A stretch of DNA of 5,774 nucleotides, from positions 1-5,774 of the forward strand of contig JASHUW010000346.1 of NCBI GenBank assembly GCA_030039815.1, given 5' to 3'. Positions 1 to 5,151 of this stretch are shown in pieces (position 1 is the first letter of the stretch; each line of letters opens with the position of its first letter). This DNA is from Alphaproteobacteria bacterium (GTDB lineage Bacteria > Pseudomonadota > Alphaproteobacteria > ATCC43930 > CGMCC-115725). A program made the position numbers and the translations under genes. A model generated the notes under the pieces. It was not told where the DNA came from and did not search any database. It was given only the letters and a program-made list of their open reading frames with translations.

Positions 1-27
1 CGCGGCGCTCAGTACGTCATCGGGCAT
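1..27 (-). CDS. Start of an unidentified protein, cut by the window edge
   Basis: Reading the minus strand, an ATG at 27-25 opens a frame of nine codons, MPDDVLSAA, that runs off the window without a stop. Immediately upstream on that strand is a strong Shine-Dalgarno sequence, GGAGG at 37-33, five bases before the ATG. A second ATG at 32-30 sits directly against the Shine-Dalgarno and its frame stops after seven codons, so the ATG at 27 is the better start. The gene would lie downstream of the ureohydrolase on the same strand, 167 bases away, and may be co-transcribed with it. Nine residues are too few to name a family. The call rests on the ribosome binding site and the open frame only. Confidence 0.45.
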
Positions 28-32
28 GGCAT

Positions 33-37
33 CCTCC
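33..37 (-). promoter_or_regulatory. Shine-Dalgarno of the minus-strand gene at 1-27
   Basis: The minus strand reads GAGGGAGG here, which contains a perfect GGAGG core. The spacing of five bases to the ATG at 27-25 is normal. It decides between two nearby ATG codons, because the one at 32-30 touches the core and leads quickly to a stop. Confidence 0.45.
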
Positions 38-194
38 CTCTATGCGGGAAGCCTAACCCGCCCTGCCCGGAAATTTGTGGAATTTCTTCCGATCGCTTCC
101 CGGCGTGATCCCCGCGTCAAACCGAGGGAAGGACCCGCCTATCCGCGTCCGAGGCGGCCGAAGGGTGGACCTCGGCTTGCGCCGGGGAGCGGTG

Positions 195-1196
195 TCAGTT
201 GCCGTCCGCCTCGACCGGTTGGGCCGCCTCCGCGCGCGCCTTGCGCCGGTGTACGGCCGACGCCAGCACGCACAGAATCTCGAACATCATCGTCGCGCCG
301 ACGAGGGCGGTGTTGCCGCTGGGATCGAAGGGCGGCGCGACCTCGACGACATCGCCGCCGACGAGGTCGAGCCCGGCGAGGCCGCGGATCATCTGCTGCG
401 CCTCGGCGGTCGAGTAGCCGCCGATTTCCGGCGTGCCGGTGCCCGGAGCATAGACCGGGTCGAGCCCGTCGACATCGAAGCTGACATAGGCCGGACCCTC
501 GCCGACGATGCGCCGCGCCTCGGCGATCACCGCTTCGGGGCCGAGCGCGAAATATTCCTCGATATGCACCATGCGGATGCCGACCGAAAGCGCCCAGTCC
601 TTCTCGTCGCGTTCGTACATCGAGCCGCGAATGCCGATCTGGATCACGCGTTTCGGGTCGATGAGCCCCTCCTCGACCGCGCGACGGAACGGCGTGCCGT
701 GGGTGTATTTCTCGCCGCCGAAATAGGTGTCGCCAGTGTCGGAATGGGCGTCGAAATGGATCAGGCCGACCGGACGCTCCCGGGCGATCGCGCGCAGGAT
801 CGGCAACGAGATCAGATGGTCGCCACCGGCGGTCAGCGGCGCCGCGCCGGCATCGTGTAGCCTCGTGTAGAACTCCTCGATCCGCGCCAGCGAATCGTGG
901 AGGTCGATGGGGTTCACCGGGCAGTCGCCATGGTCGCCGACCCGGCACAGCTCATAGGGCGCGATCTTGCTGACATGGTGCACCCGCCGCATGAAGCTCG
1001 ACATGTTGCGGATTTCACGGGGGCCGTGACGGGCGCCGGGTCGATTGGTCGTGCCGCCGTCGAACGGCACGCCGCAGAGCGCGATGTCGAGCTTTGCCGG
1101 GTCGCGCTCTATGGGCAGCCGCATAAAGGTCGGCACCTCGCCGAAGCGCGGCATCACCATGCCCGAGACGGGCTGCGGATTCTGGCTCTTTGGCAT
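195..1196 (-). CDS. Agmatinase / guanidinobutyrase family ureohydrolase
   Basis: This 333-residue cytoplasmic enzyme belongs to the arginase/agmatinase (ureohydrolase) family, which uses two Mn2+ ions to hydrolyse a guanidino group and release urea. All metal ligands are present: GGDH (His127), DAHSD (Asp149, His151, Asp153) and SFDVDGLDP (Asp241, Asp243). The glycine-rich GTGTPEIGG segment (residues 252-260) and VVEVAPP (283-289) are also typical. The length fits the agmatinase branch, and the N-terminal MPRFG...MRLP stretch resembles guanidinobutyrases such as Pseudomonas GbuA at least as much as E. coli SpeB. Substrate is therefore uncertain: agmatine (giving putrescine) or 4-guanidinobutyrate (giving GABA) are both possible. 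The ATG at 1196 has no Shine-Dalgarno, but a -10-like element lies six bases upstream. A later in-frame ATG at residue 13 or 15 would remove only a short, poorly conserved leader. No polyamine or arginine pathway neighbour is visible to settle the role. Confidence 0.93.
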   Translation of the reverse strand: MPKSQNPQPVSGMVMPRFGEVPTFMRLPIERDPAKLDIALCGVPFDGGTTNRPGARHGPREIRNMSSFMRRVHHVSKIAPYELCRVGDHGDCPVNPIDLHDSLARIEEFYTRLHDAGAAPLTAGGDHLISLPILRAIARERPVGLIHFDAHSDTGDTYFGGEKYTHGTPFRRAVEEGLIDPKRVIQIGIRGSMYERDEKDWALSVGIRMVHIEEYFALGPEAVIAEARRIVGEGPAYVSFDVDGLDPVYAPGTGTPEIGGYSTAEAQQMIRGLAGLDLVGGDVVEVAPPFDPSGNTALVGATMMFEILCVLASAVHRRKARAEAAQPVEADGN

Positions 1197-1202
1197 GCTT
1201 GA

Positions 1203-1231
1203 AATATAGGTGCGCCGTCCCCCACGGCGAA
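1203..1231 (-). promoter_or_regulatory. Possible promoter of the ureohydrolase, leaderless
   Basis: On the minus strand a -10-like TATATT (1208-1203) lies 17 bases after a weak -35-like TTCGCC (1231-1226). The usual seven-base distance from the -10 puts the start point at about 1196, which is the A of the ureohydrolase ATG. The absence of any Shine-Dalgarno before that ATG agrees with a leaderless transcript. The -10 context CCTATATTT also resembles alphaproteobacterial heat-shock sigma (RpoH) -10 elements, but no CTTG is found at the right distance. The -35 matches only three of six consensus bases, so this is a prediction by eye. Confidence 0.4.
1213..1229. repeat. Perfect inverted repeat in the divergent intergenic region
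   Basis: CGCCGT and ACGGCG form a perfect 6-bp dyad around a CCCCC centre. The dyad overlaps most of the spacer between the proposed -35 and -10 of the ureohydrolase gene, and ends 55 bases before the ATG of the divergent 76-residue gene. It could be an operator or simply a chance hairpin in GC-rich DNA. No run of T follows on either strand, so it is not an intrinsic terminator. Confidence 0.4.
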
Positions 1232-1269
1232 GTTCCCGATGTTACTCTTGAGACCGTGACAGTTTCGCG

Positions 1270-1276
1270 AAGGAGG
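1270..1276 (+). promoter_or_regulatory. Strong Shine-Dalgarno of the 76-residue gene
   Basis: AAGGAGG lies eight bases before the ATG at 1285, close to the ideal anti-Shine-Dalgarno match. It is the clearest plus-strand ribosome binding site in the window and supports the small open frame as a real gene. Its first two A residues are part of an 8-bp palindrome, TTCGCGAA (1264-1271). Confidence 0.7.
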
Positions 1277-1284
1277 ACACCGCG

Positions 1285-1515
1285 ATGCCGACCCCGATCC
1301 TTGAGAATCGCATGCGCGCGGCGTTCGAGAAGGTCGCCGGTGCGGCGCGGCGCCACGGCAAGCAAATGGGCGGCGGGGTGCGCCAGGATTTCGAGTCCCA
1401 GAGCTGGCTCATGAAGCTCGGCATCCGCTACCTGCCCGGCGGGTCGGACATCGCCTACATCCTTTCGGCCGGCCGTGCCGACGTGAACCAGCTACGAGAG
1501 CTGAAGATTTCCTGA
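1285..1515 (+). CDS. Small conserved-looking protein of unknown function
   Basis: This is a 76-residue protein that I do not recognise. Residues 1-30 look like an amphipathic, basic helix (RMRAAFEKVAGAARRHGKQ), followed by a glycine-rich GGG turn at 29-31. The second half has a short hydrophobic segment, WLMKLGIRYLPGGSDIAYIL (about 41-60), and a polar end, ADVNQLRELKIS. No signal peptide, cysteine pair or recognisable catalytic motif is visible, and the hydrophobic part is too broken by charge and glycine to call a membrane helix. The strong Shine-Dalgarno argues that it is translated. Its TGA shares its final A with the ATG of the acetyltransferase behind it, so the two genes are very likely translationally coupled and may act together. 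Function is unknown. Confidence 0.8.
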   Translation: MPTPILENRMRAAFEKVAGAARRHGKQMGGGVRQDFESQSWLMKLGIRYLPGGSDIAYILSAGRADVNQLRELKIS

Positions 1516-1919
1516 TGTTGCGGCCGGCGGAGGCGACCGATCTGCCGAGGCTCGTCGCGATCCGCGATGGCGCGGGCGACGACGCGCTGAGCGACCCAGG
1601 GCTGATAGAGGCGGATGATTTGCGCCGGCTGATCGCTTCGGGCGCGGTGACGGCATGGGATGATGCCGGCGACATCGCCGGCTTCGCGGCACTGGACGGT
1701 GGCGCGATCCATCTGCTGGTCGATGCGATGCAGCGCAGCCGCGGCGTCGGCCGCGCGCTGCTGGCGCGGGCTTGCGACTCTTTGCGCCAGTCCGGCCATG
1801 CGGAAGCAATGGTGACGTTACCTCGCGGGAGCGCGGCCGAACGTCATTACCTGGCGGCCGGATGGCGCGTCGCCGCGCGCAGCGCGACGGGACGGACGGT
1901 CTTAAAGAAGCCACTTTGA
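1515..1919 (+). CDS. GNAT family N-acetyltransferase, short form
   Basis: This 134-residue protein has the GNAT fold pattern, so it probably transfers an acetyl group from acetyl-CoA to an amine. The N-terminus LRPAEATDLPRLVAIRD is the usual beta1-alpha1 opening. Residues 65-69 (IHLLV) fit strand beta4, and the acetyl-CoA pyrophosphate loop is R74-S-R-G77-V-G79-R-A, matching the R/Q-x-x-G-x-G/A motif A. Helix alpha3 follows (ALLARACDSLRQSG), then a late AERHYLAAGWR segment with Tyr112 in the place often occupied by the general acid. The length is at the short end for the family. The start is fixed by the one-base overlap with the preceding gene (TGATG), so translation is probably coupled. The acceptor substrate cannot be read from the sequence; small molecules, peptides and protein N-termini are all possible. 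Confidence 0.87.
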   Translation: MLRPAEATDLPRLVAIRDGAGDDALSDPGLIEADDLRRLIASGAVTAWDDAGDIAGFAALDGGAIHLLVDAMQRSRGVGRALLARACDSLRQSGHAEAMVTLPRGSAAERHYLAAGWRVAARSATGRTVLKKPL

Positions 1920-1937
1920 TCGCGTAACCGGCGAACG

Positions 1938-2510
1938 ATGAAAAGCCAAACCCTGATCGGGGCGCTGTTGCTGGCCGTGGCCGTACCTGCGATGGCGCAA
2001 CAGCAGCCGGTGCCGCTGTTCAATACGTTGCCCAACCCACCGCCAGCAGCCAGCCCGCAACCGCTCTCGGATCAGGGTGCGACTCCGCCAGCCCCCATAC
2101 CGGCGCAACCGGCCGTCGCCCCGCCCGCTCCCGCCGGGCATGTGTTTTGCGGCCAAACCGTCACCGCGCGAGCGGCCGATCCGCGCTCGGTGCCCGACCG
2201 CTACCGCCAGCTTGTCGGCATCTTCAGCGACGCGGCATGGAACGCGCAGCTTTGCGCGGCGCTTGTCGTCGAGACCGTCAGCGATGACGGCACCGCAACG
2301 ATCACCTACGCGTTCGGTCCGCTCGATACCGGCAACAAGACGCTGGGCGGTGTGCTGCACGGCACCGGGATCGTCAAGGATGGCACGCTCCTGTTCCAGA
2401 ACTCTGATGGCAGCCAGTACGCCTTCCAGCCGTTCTACAGCGATCTCAGCGGCAAATGGACGACGCCCCAGGGCCAGACCTACGAGGCGATTTTCAAGCG
2501 ATCGTTCTGA
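1938..2510 (+). CDS. Secreted or periplasmic proline-rich protein of unknown function
   Basis: This 190-residue protein starts with a classical Sec signal peptide: a basic Lys2, a hydrophobic core (LIGALLLAVAV) and an AMA-Q cleavage site after residue 20. There is no lipobox cysteine at the cleavage site, so a lipoprotein is unlikely. Residues 21-67 are a low-complexity linker rich in Pro, Ala and Gln. The folded part spans residues 68-190 and looks mostly beta-stranded, with Cys71 and Cys106 placed for a possible disulfide in the periplasm. Late motifs are GTGIVKDGTLLF (142-153) and LSGKWTTPQGQTYEAIFKR (170-188), suggestive of a small beta-barrel or carbohydrate-like recognition domain, but I do not recognise the family. 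It begins 18 bases after the acetyltransferase stop with only a weak Shine-Dalgarno, so it is probably the last gene of that operon. Confidence 0.8.
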   Translation: MKSQTLIGALLLAVAVPAMAQQQPVPLFNTLPNPPPAASPQPLSDQGATPPAPIPAQPAVAPPAPAGHVFCGQTVTARAADPRSVPDRYRQLVGIFSDAAWNAQLCAALVVETVSDDGTATITYAFGPLDTGNKTLGGVLHGTGIVKDGTLLFQNSDGSQYAFQPFYSDLSGKWTTPQGQTYEAIFKRSF

Positions 2511-2514
2511 TTTT

Positions 2515-2560
2515 CGTCAACGAGATTGCTTCGCTCTGCCCGCAGCCCGGCGAGTTGACG
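2515..2560. repeat. 7-bp inverted repeat reaching into the hrcA -35 element
   Basis: CGTCAAC (2515-2521) is repeated as its exact reverse complement GTTGACG (2554-2560), with 32 bases between. The right arm contains the whole -35 hexamer TTGACG of the hrcA promoter. A second inverted repeat, CCCGCAG (2539-2545) and CTGCGGG (2561-2567), is interleaved with it. Neither pair is followed by a T-run, so a terminator for the preceding gene is not clearly present. Confidence 0.4.
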
Positions 2561-2567
2561 CTGCGGG
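2539..2567. repeat. 7-bp inverted repeat inside the hrcA promoter
   Basis: CCCGCAG (2539-2545) pairs perfectly with CTGCGGG (2561-2567) across a 15-base loop. The left arm is upstream of the -35 element, the loop holds the -35, and the right arm fills the first part of the promoter spacer. The arrangement could be an operator or a hairpin ending transcripts from the upstream operon. No T-tract follows. Confidence 0.35.
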
Positions 2568-2583
2568 ATGGGCTTCCTAGATT
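2555..2583 (+). promoter_or_regulatory. Predicted promoter of hrcA-grpE
   Basis: TTGACG (2555-2560) matches five of six bases of the sigma70 -35 consensus, and TAGATT (2578-2583) matches four of six of the -10, with an ideal 17-base spacer. A start near 2590-2592 would leave a leader of about 25 bases before the GTG of hrcA. The -10 context CCTAGATTT also partly resembles the alphaproteobacterial RpoH pattern, so a heat-shock sigma contribution cannot be excluded. No CIRCE half-site (TTAGCACTC or GAGTGCTAA) is seen nearby, so HrcA autoregulation through CIRCE is not supported here. Confidence 0.6.
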
Positions 2584-2616
2584 TCCCGCGCACGGTAAGA
2601 TAGCCGAGAACACAGC

Positions 2617-3684
2617 GTGCGCAGCAGCCTGGGACAACCGCAACCCTCGCCGGTCAGCGAATTGAACGCGCGCAGTCGCGAAATCTTTCGCATGATCGTC
2701 GACGGTTATGTGCAGACCGGCGAGCCGATCGGTTCGCGGACGCTGTCGCGCCTGCTCGCCGACAGCCTGTCCCCGGCGACGATCCGTAGCGTCATGGCCG
2801 ATCTCGAAGAAGCGGGGCTGCTCTACGCGCCGCACACGTCGGCGGGACGGCTGCCGACCGAGGCCGGCCTCCGTTTCTTCGTCGATGGGCTTCTCGAAAT
2901 CGGCCATCTCGCCGAGGAGGAACGCAGCAGCATCGAAAGCCTGTGCGCGGCGCGCGGCAAGAGCCTGCCGCAGGCGCTGGAGGAGGCGACCCTGGCGCTT
3001 TCCGGGCTGTCGCATTGCGCCGGGCTCGTGGTGGTGCCGAAGCAGGACCGGCCGCTCAAGCACATCGAGTTCGTGCCGCTCGGCGCCGGCCGCGCCCTGG
3101 TCGTGCTGGTCACCGAGGATGGGCTTGTCGAGAACCGGGTCATCGAGGTGCCGCTGGGACTGCCGCCGTCGGCACTGGTCAGCGCCACCAATTTTTTGAG
3201 CGCGCGGCTCGTCGGCCGCACCCTTGAAGAGACGCGGATGGAGATCGCCGAGGAAATCGCCTCGAACAAGGCGCAACTCGACGAGCTGACCAGCCGTGTG
3301 GTGGCGACCGGGCTTGCGAGCTGGTCGGGCGGCGACGTCGAGCGTTCGCTGATCGTGCGCGGCCAGGCCAACCTGCTCGACGACGTGACCGCGATCGCCG
3401 ACCTCGAACGGCTGCGCGCGCTGTTCGAGATGCTGGAGACCCGCGAGACCATGCTGCGCCTGCTCGACGCCAGCAAACGCGGCGACGGGGTGCAGATTTA
3501 TATCGGCGCGCAAAGCCACCTGTTCGGCCTCGCCGGCTGCTCGGTGATCATTGCGCCTTACCAGAACAGCCGGGAGGAAATCGTCGGCGCGATCGGCGTG
3601 ATCGGCCCGACGCGGATCAACTATGCCCGGATCATCCCGATGGTGGACTACACCGCCAAGGTGATCGGGCGGCTTATTGGATAG
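2617..3684 (+). CDS. hrcA: Heat-inducible transcription repressor HrcA
   Basis: HrcA is a DNA-binding repressor that shuts off chaperone operons such as groESL by binding the CIRCE inverted repeat, and is kept active by GroEL. This 355-residue protein is full length for the family. The N-terminal winged helix-turn-helix is clear: LNARSREIFRMIVDGYVQTG, then EPIGSRTLSRL (about 36-46), SPATIRSVMADLEEAGLL (52-69) and the wing HTSAGRLPTEAGLRFFVD (73-90). The C-terminal part carries the usual ligand/dimer segments ending in GAIGVIGPTRINYARIIPMVDYTAK, a hallmark of HrcA. The start is a GTG at 2617. A later start would cut into the conserved ELNARSREIF segment, so the GTG is preferred although its Shine-Dalgarno is weak. 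It lies five bases before grpE, as in the classic alphaproteobacterial hrcA-grpE operon. Confidence 0.96.
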   Translation: MRSSLGQPQPSPVSELNARSREIFRMIVDGYVQTGEPIGSRTLSRLLADSLSPATIRSVMADLEEAGLLYAPHTSAGRLPTEAGLRFFVDGLLEIGHLAEEERSSIESLCAARGKSLPQALEEATLALSGLSHCAGLVVVPKQDRPLKHIEFVPLGAGRALVVLVTEDGLVENRVIEVPLGLPPSALVSATNFLSARLVGRTLEETRMEIAEEIASNKAQLDELTSRVVATGLASWSGGDVERSLIVRGQANLLDDVTAIADLERLRALFEMLETRETMLRLLDASKRGDGVQIYIGAQSHLFGLAGCSVIIAPYQNSREEIVGAIGVIGPTRINYARIIPMVDYTAKVIGRLIG

Positions 3685-3689
3685 ATCGC

Positions 3690-4277
3690 ATGAGTGATGA
3701 GAGAGAATCTTTAACGCCCGCCAACGACACGGAGACCGAGGGAGAGACGGATGCTGGTCCGCTCTCGCCCGAGGAGCGGATCGCGGCACTCGAAAAGGAG
3801 CTGGGGGAAGAACACGACCGGCTGCTGCGCGCGCTGGCCGAGACCGAGAATACGCGCCGGCGCGCGCAGCGCGAGCGGATCGACGCCGAGCGCTATGGCT
3901 TCGCCAAATTCGCCGGCGATCTGTTGTCGGTCGCCGACAATCTGCGCCGCGCGCTCGACAGCCTGCCCGAGGCGGAAGCCAAGGACGACCGGACGCGAAG
4001 CCTTCTTGCCGGGGTCGCGGCCACCGAGCGCGAGCTGTTGGCGGCGTTCGAGCGGCACGGGCTGAAGCGGATCGACCCCAAGGGCGAGCGCTTCGACCAC
4101 AATTTCCATCAGGCGGTATTCGAGATCGAGAACCCGAGCGTGCCGGCCGGCACGGTGATCGAGGTGCTGCAGCCCGGATATGTGGTGCACGACCGGCTGC
4201 TCCGCCCGGCGATGGTCGGCGTCGCTAAGGGCGGCCCGCCCGCCGCCGAGCCCGACGGCACGGACGATGGCGCCTAG
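3690..4277 (+). CDS. grpE: Nucleotide exchange factor GrpE, co-chaperone of DnaK
   Basis: GrpE is a cytoplasmic homodimer that releases ADP from DnaK and so drives the Hsp70 folding cycle; it also works as a thermosensor. This 195-residue protein has the expected order: an acidic, disordered N-terminus (residues 1-26), a long coiled-coil helix rich in Glu, Arg and Leu (about 27-95), a second helix region (97-125), and the beta-wing domain. The GrpE signature is clear from FDHNFHQAVFEIENPSVPAG (136-154) to VIEVLQPGYVVHDRLLRPAMVGVAKG. The start codon ATG is five bases after the hrcA stop with only a weak GGA upstream, so translation is likely coupled to hrcA. dnaK is not next to it here and must lie elsewhere. 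Confidence 0.97.
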   Translation: MSDERESLTPANDTETEGETDAGPLSPEERIAALEKELGEEHDRLLRALAETENTRRRAQRERIDAERYGFAKFAGDLLSVADNLRRALDSLPEAEAKDDRTRSLLAGVAATERELLAAFERHGLKRIDPKGERFDHNFHQAVFEIENPSVPAGTVIEVLQPGYVVHDRLLRPAMVGVAKGGPPAAEPDGTDDGA

Positions 4278-4281
4278 CGCC
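4269..4281 (+). repeat. Small dyad around the grpE stop codon
   Basis: GGCGC and GCGCC form a perfect 5-bp stem with a CTA loop, and the grpE TAG (4275-4277) spans the loop and right arm. It ends 11 bases before the GTG start of the next gene. It has no T-tract, so it is not an intrinsic terminator. It could influence ribosome movement between the two genes or be a chance palindrome. Confidence 0.3.
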
Positions 4282-4292
4282 GGCAGTCCGCG

Positions 4293-5057
4293 GTGAGCCA
4301 TCCCCACGCCTGGCCTGCGGAAGAAGCCGCGATCAACGGCTTCCCGCCGCTGCGCCAGGTCGTGCTGGGCGATTGGCTGCTGCGCTTCAGCGGCGGGGTG
4401 CGGCGCACCGCCAATTCAGTGACGCCGCTATGCGAGCCTCAGGGCAGCATGGATGAGGTGATCGCGACCGCCGAGGCGCTCTATTGCGCCGAGGGCCAGC
4501 CGACGATCTTTCGCATCCCTTCCTTTGTCGATCCGGCGGTCGACGCGACGCTCGCGGCGCGCGGCTACACCGAAGAGGGTGAAAGCTGCATCATCGAGGG
4601 GCCGCTCGATCCCATCGTCGCCACGGCGGCCCCGTTGGGCGGCGCGGACGCGGTGACCCTGCATGACCGGCCGACCGACGACTGGTTCGCGGCGATGGCG
4701 CGGCTGCAAGGTCAGCGCCCGGAATTCCACGCTGGCTACCGGGAGATTGTCGGCTCAGTCGTGCTGCCGGCCGCGTTCGCCGAGCTGGCGATCGATGGCG
4801 CGGCGGTGGCCCTCGCCTACGGAGTCATCCATCGCGGCTTGCTGTGCTTCGAATCGGTGGTGACCGACGCCCAGCACCGACGCAAGGGGTATTCGCGGCG
4901 GGTGCTGGCGGCGCTCGCCACCTGGGCACAGCGGCGAGGCGTGGGCATCGCCACCTTGCAGGTCGAGGCCAGCAACACGCCCGGCCGCACGCTCTACCAC
5001 TCGATCGGAATGACGACCGAGCTGCATCGCTACCATTACCGGCGGGCGCCGGGTTAG
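4293..5057 (+). CDS. GNAT family N-acetyltransferase, two-domain form
   Basis: This 254-residue protein belongs to a GNAT group with an extra N-terminal domain. Residues 11-46 carry the typical pattern of that group, E-A-A-I-N-G-F-P...GDWLLRFSGGVRRTANSVTPL. The catalytic GNAT domain is C-terminal: VVTDAQHRRKGYSRRVLAALATWAQ (189-213) is strand beta4, the acetyl-CoA loop and helix alpha3. The loop reads R196-R-K-G199-Y-S201, with Ser where Gly or Ala is commoner. LQVEASNTPGRTLYHSIGMTTELHRYHYR (222-250) is the usual beta5-alpha4 end, where Tyr235 may be the general acid. The GTG at 4293 is the only good start: an in-frame stop lies at 4275-4277 and the nearby ATG at 4267 is out of frame. It follows grpE by 15 bases and is probably co-transcribed. 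Its substrate is unknown. Its stop codon lies at the apparent edge of an insertion sequence, but the protein already ends where relatives usually end, so it is likely intact. Confidence 0.85.
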   Translation: MSHPHAWPAEEAAINGFPPLRQVVLGDWLLRFSGGVRRTANSVTPLCEPQGSMDEVIATAEALYCAEGQPTIFRIPSFVDPAVDATLAARGYTEEGESCIIEGPLDPIVATAAPLGGADAVTLHDRPTDDWFAAMARLQGQRPEFHAGYREIVGSVVLPAAFAELAIDGAAVALAYGVIHRGLLCFESVVTDAQHRRKGYSRRVLAALATWAQRRGVGIATLQVEASNTPGRTLYHSIGMTTELHRYHYRRAPG

Positions 5058-5075
5058 AGCATGTCCGGAATGAAT

Positions 5076-5096
5076 GGAATCGCTGCGGGGGATTCC
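5076..5096. repeat. Short inverted repeat near the IS left end
   Basis: GGAATC (5076-5081) and GATTCC (5091-5096) form a perfect 6-bp dyad with a nine-base loop. It lies about 20 bases inside the proposed IS edge. It may be part of a transposase binding site, or a hairpin that shields the transposase gene from outside transcription, as seen in some insertion sequences. Its role is inferred from position only. Confidence 0.35.
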
Positions 5097-5151
5097 TACG
5101 CGAGATAGAGTGTGATTCTATGGCTGGACCACAAGCTGTTGGGGGACAGCG

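Noticed and set aside
149..175. CCGAGG and CCTCGG as a terminator after the ureohydrolase gene
   Set aside because: The stem is only 6 bp with a 15-base loop and no T-tract follows on the minus strand, so an intrinsic terminator is not supported.
75..860. A 261-codon plus-strand open frame opposite the ureohydrolase
   Set aside because: It is a shadow frame; the minus strand carries all six metal ligands of a ureohydrolase, and this frame has no family motif.
1198..1225. A CTTGAA followed by CCCCCA on the plus strand, resembling an enteric heat-shock promoter
   Set aside because: The -10 part matches poorly beyond the C-run and lacks the T that should follow CCCCA, and the spacing depends on which C is chosen. 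The C-run is explained by the loop of the dyad.
2494..3789. A 431-codon open frame on the minus strand opposite hrcA
   Set aside because: It is the antisense shadow of hrcA and the start of grpE in GC-rich DNA. Its translation is rich in Arg, Ala, Gly and His with no recognisable domain, while the plus strand encodes an unmistakable HrcA.
3711..4307. A 198-codon minus-strand open frame opposite grpE
   Set aside because: It is a shadow of grpE with low-complexity composition and no domain.
5105..5121. ATAGA and TCTAT as another dyad upstream of the transposase start
   Set aside because: Arms of five A/T-rich bases with a seven-base gap are too weak to separate from chance.
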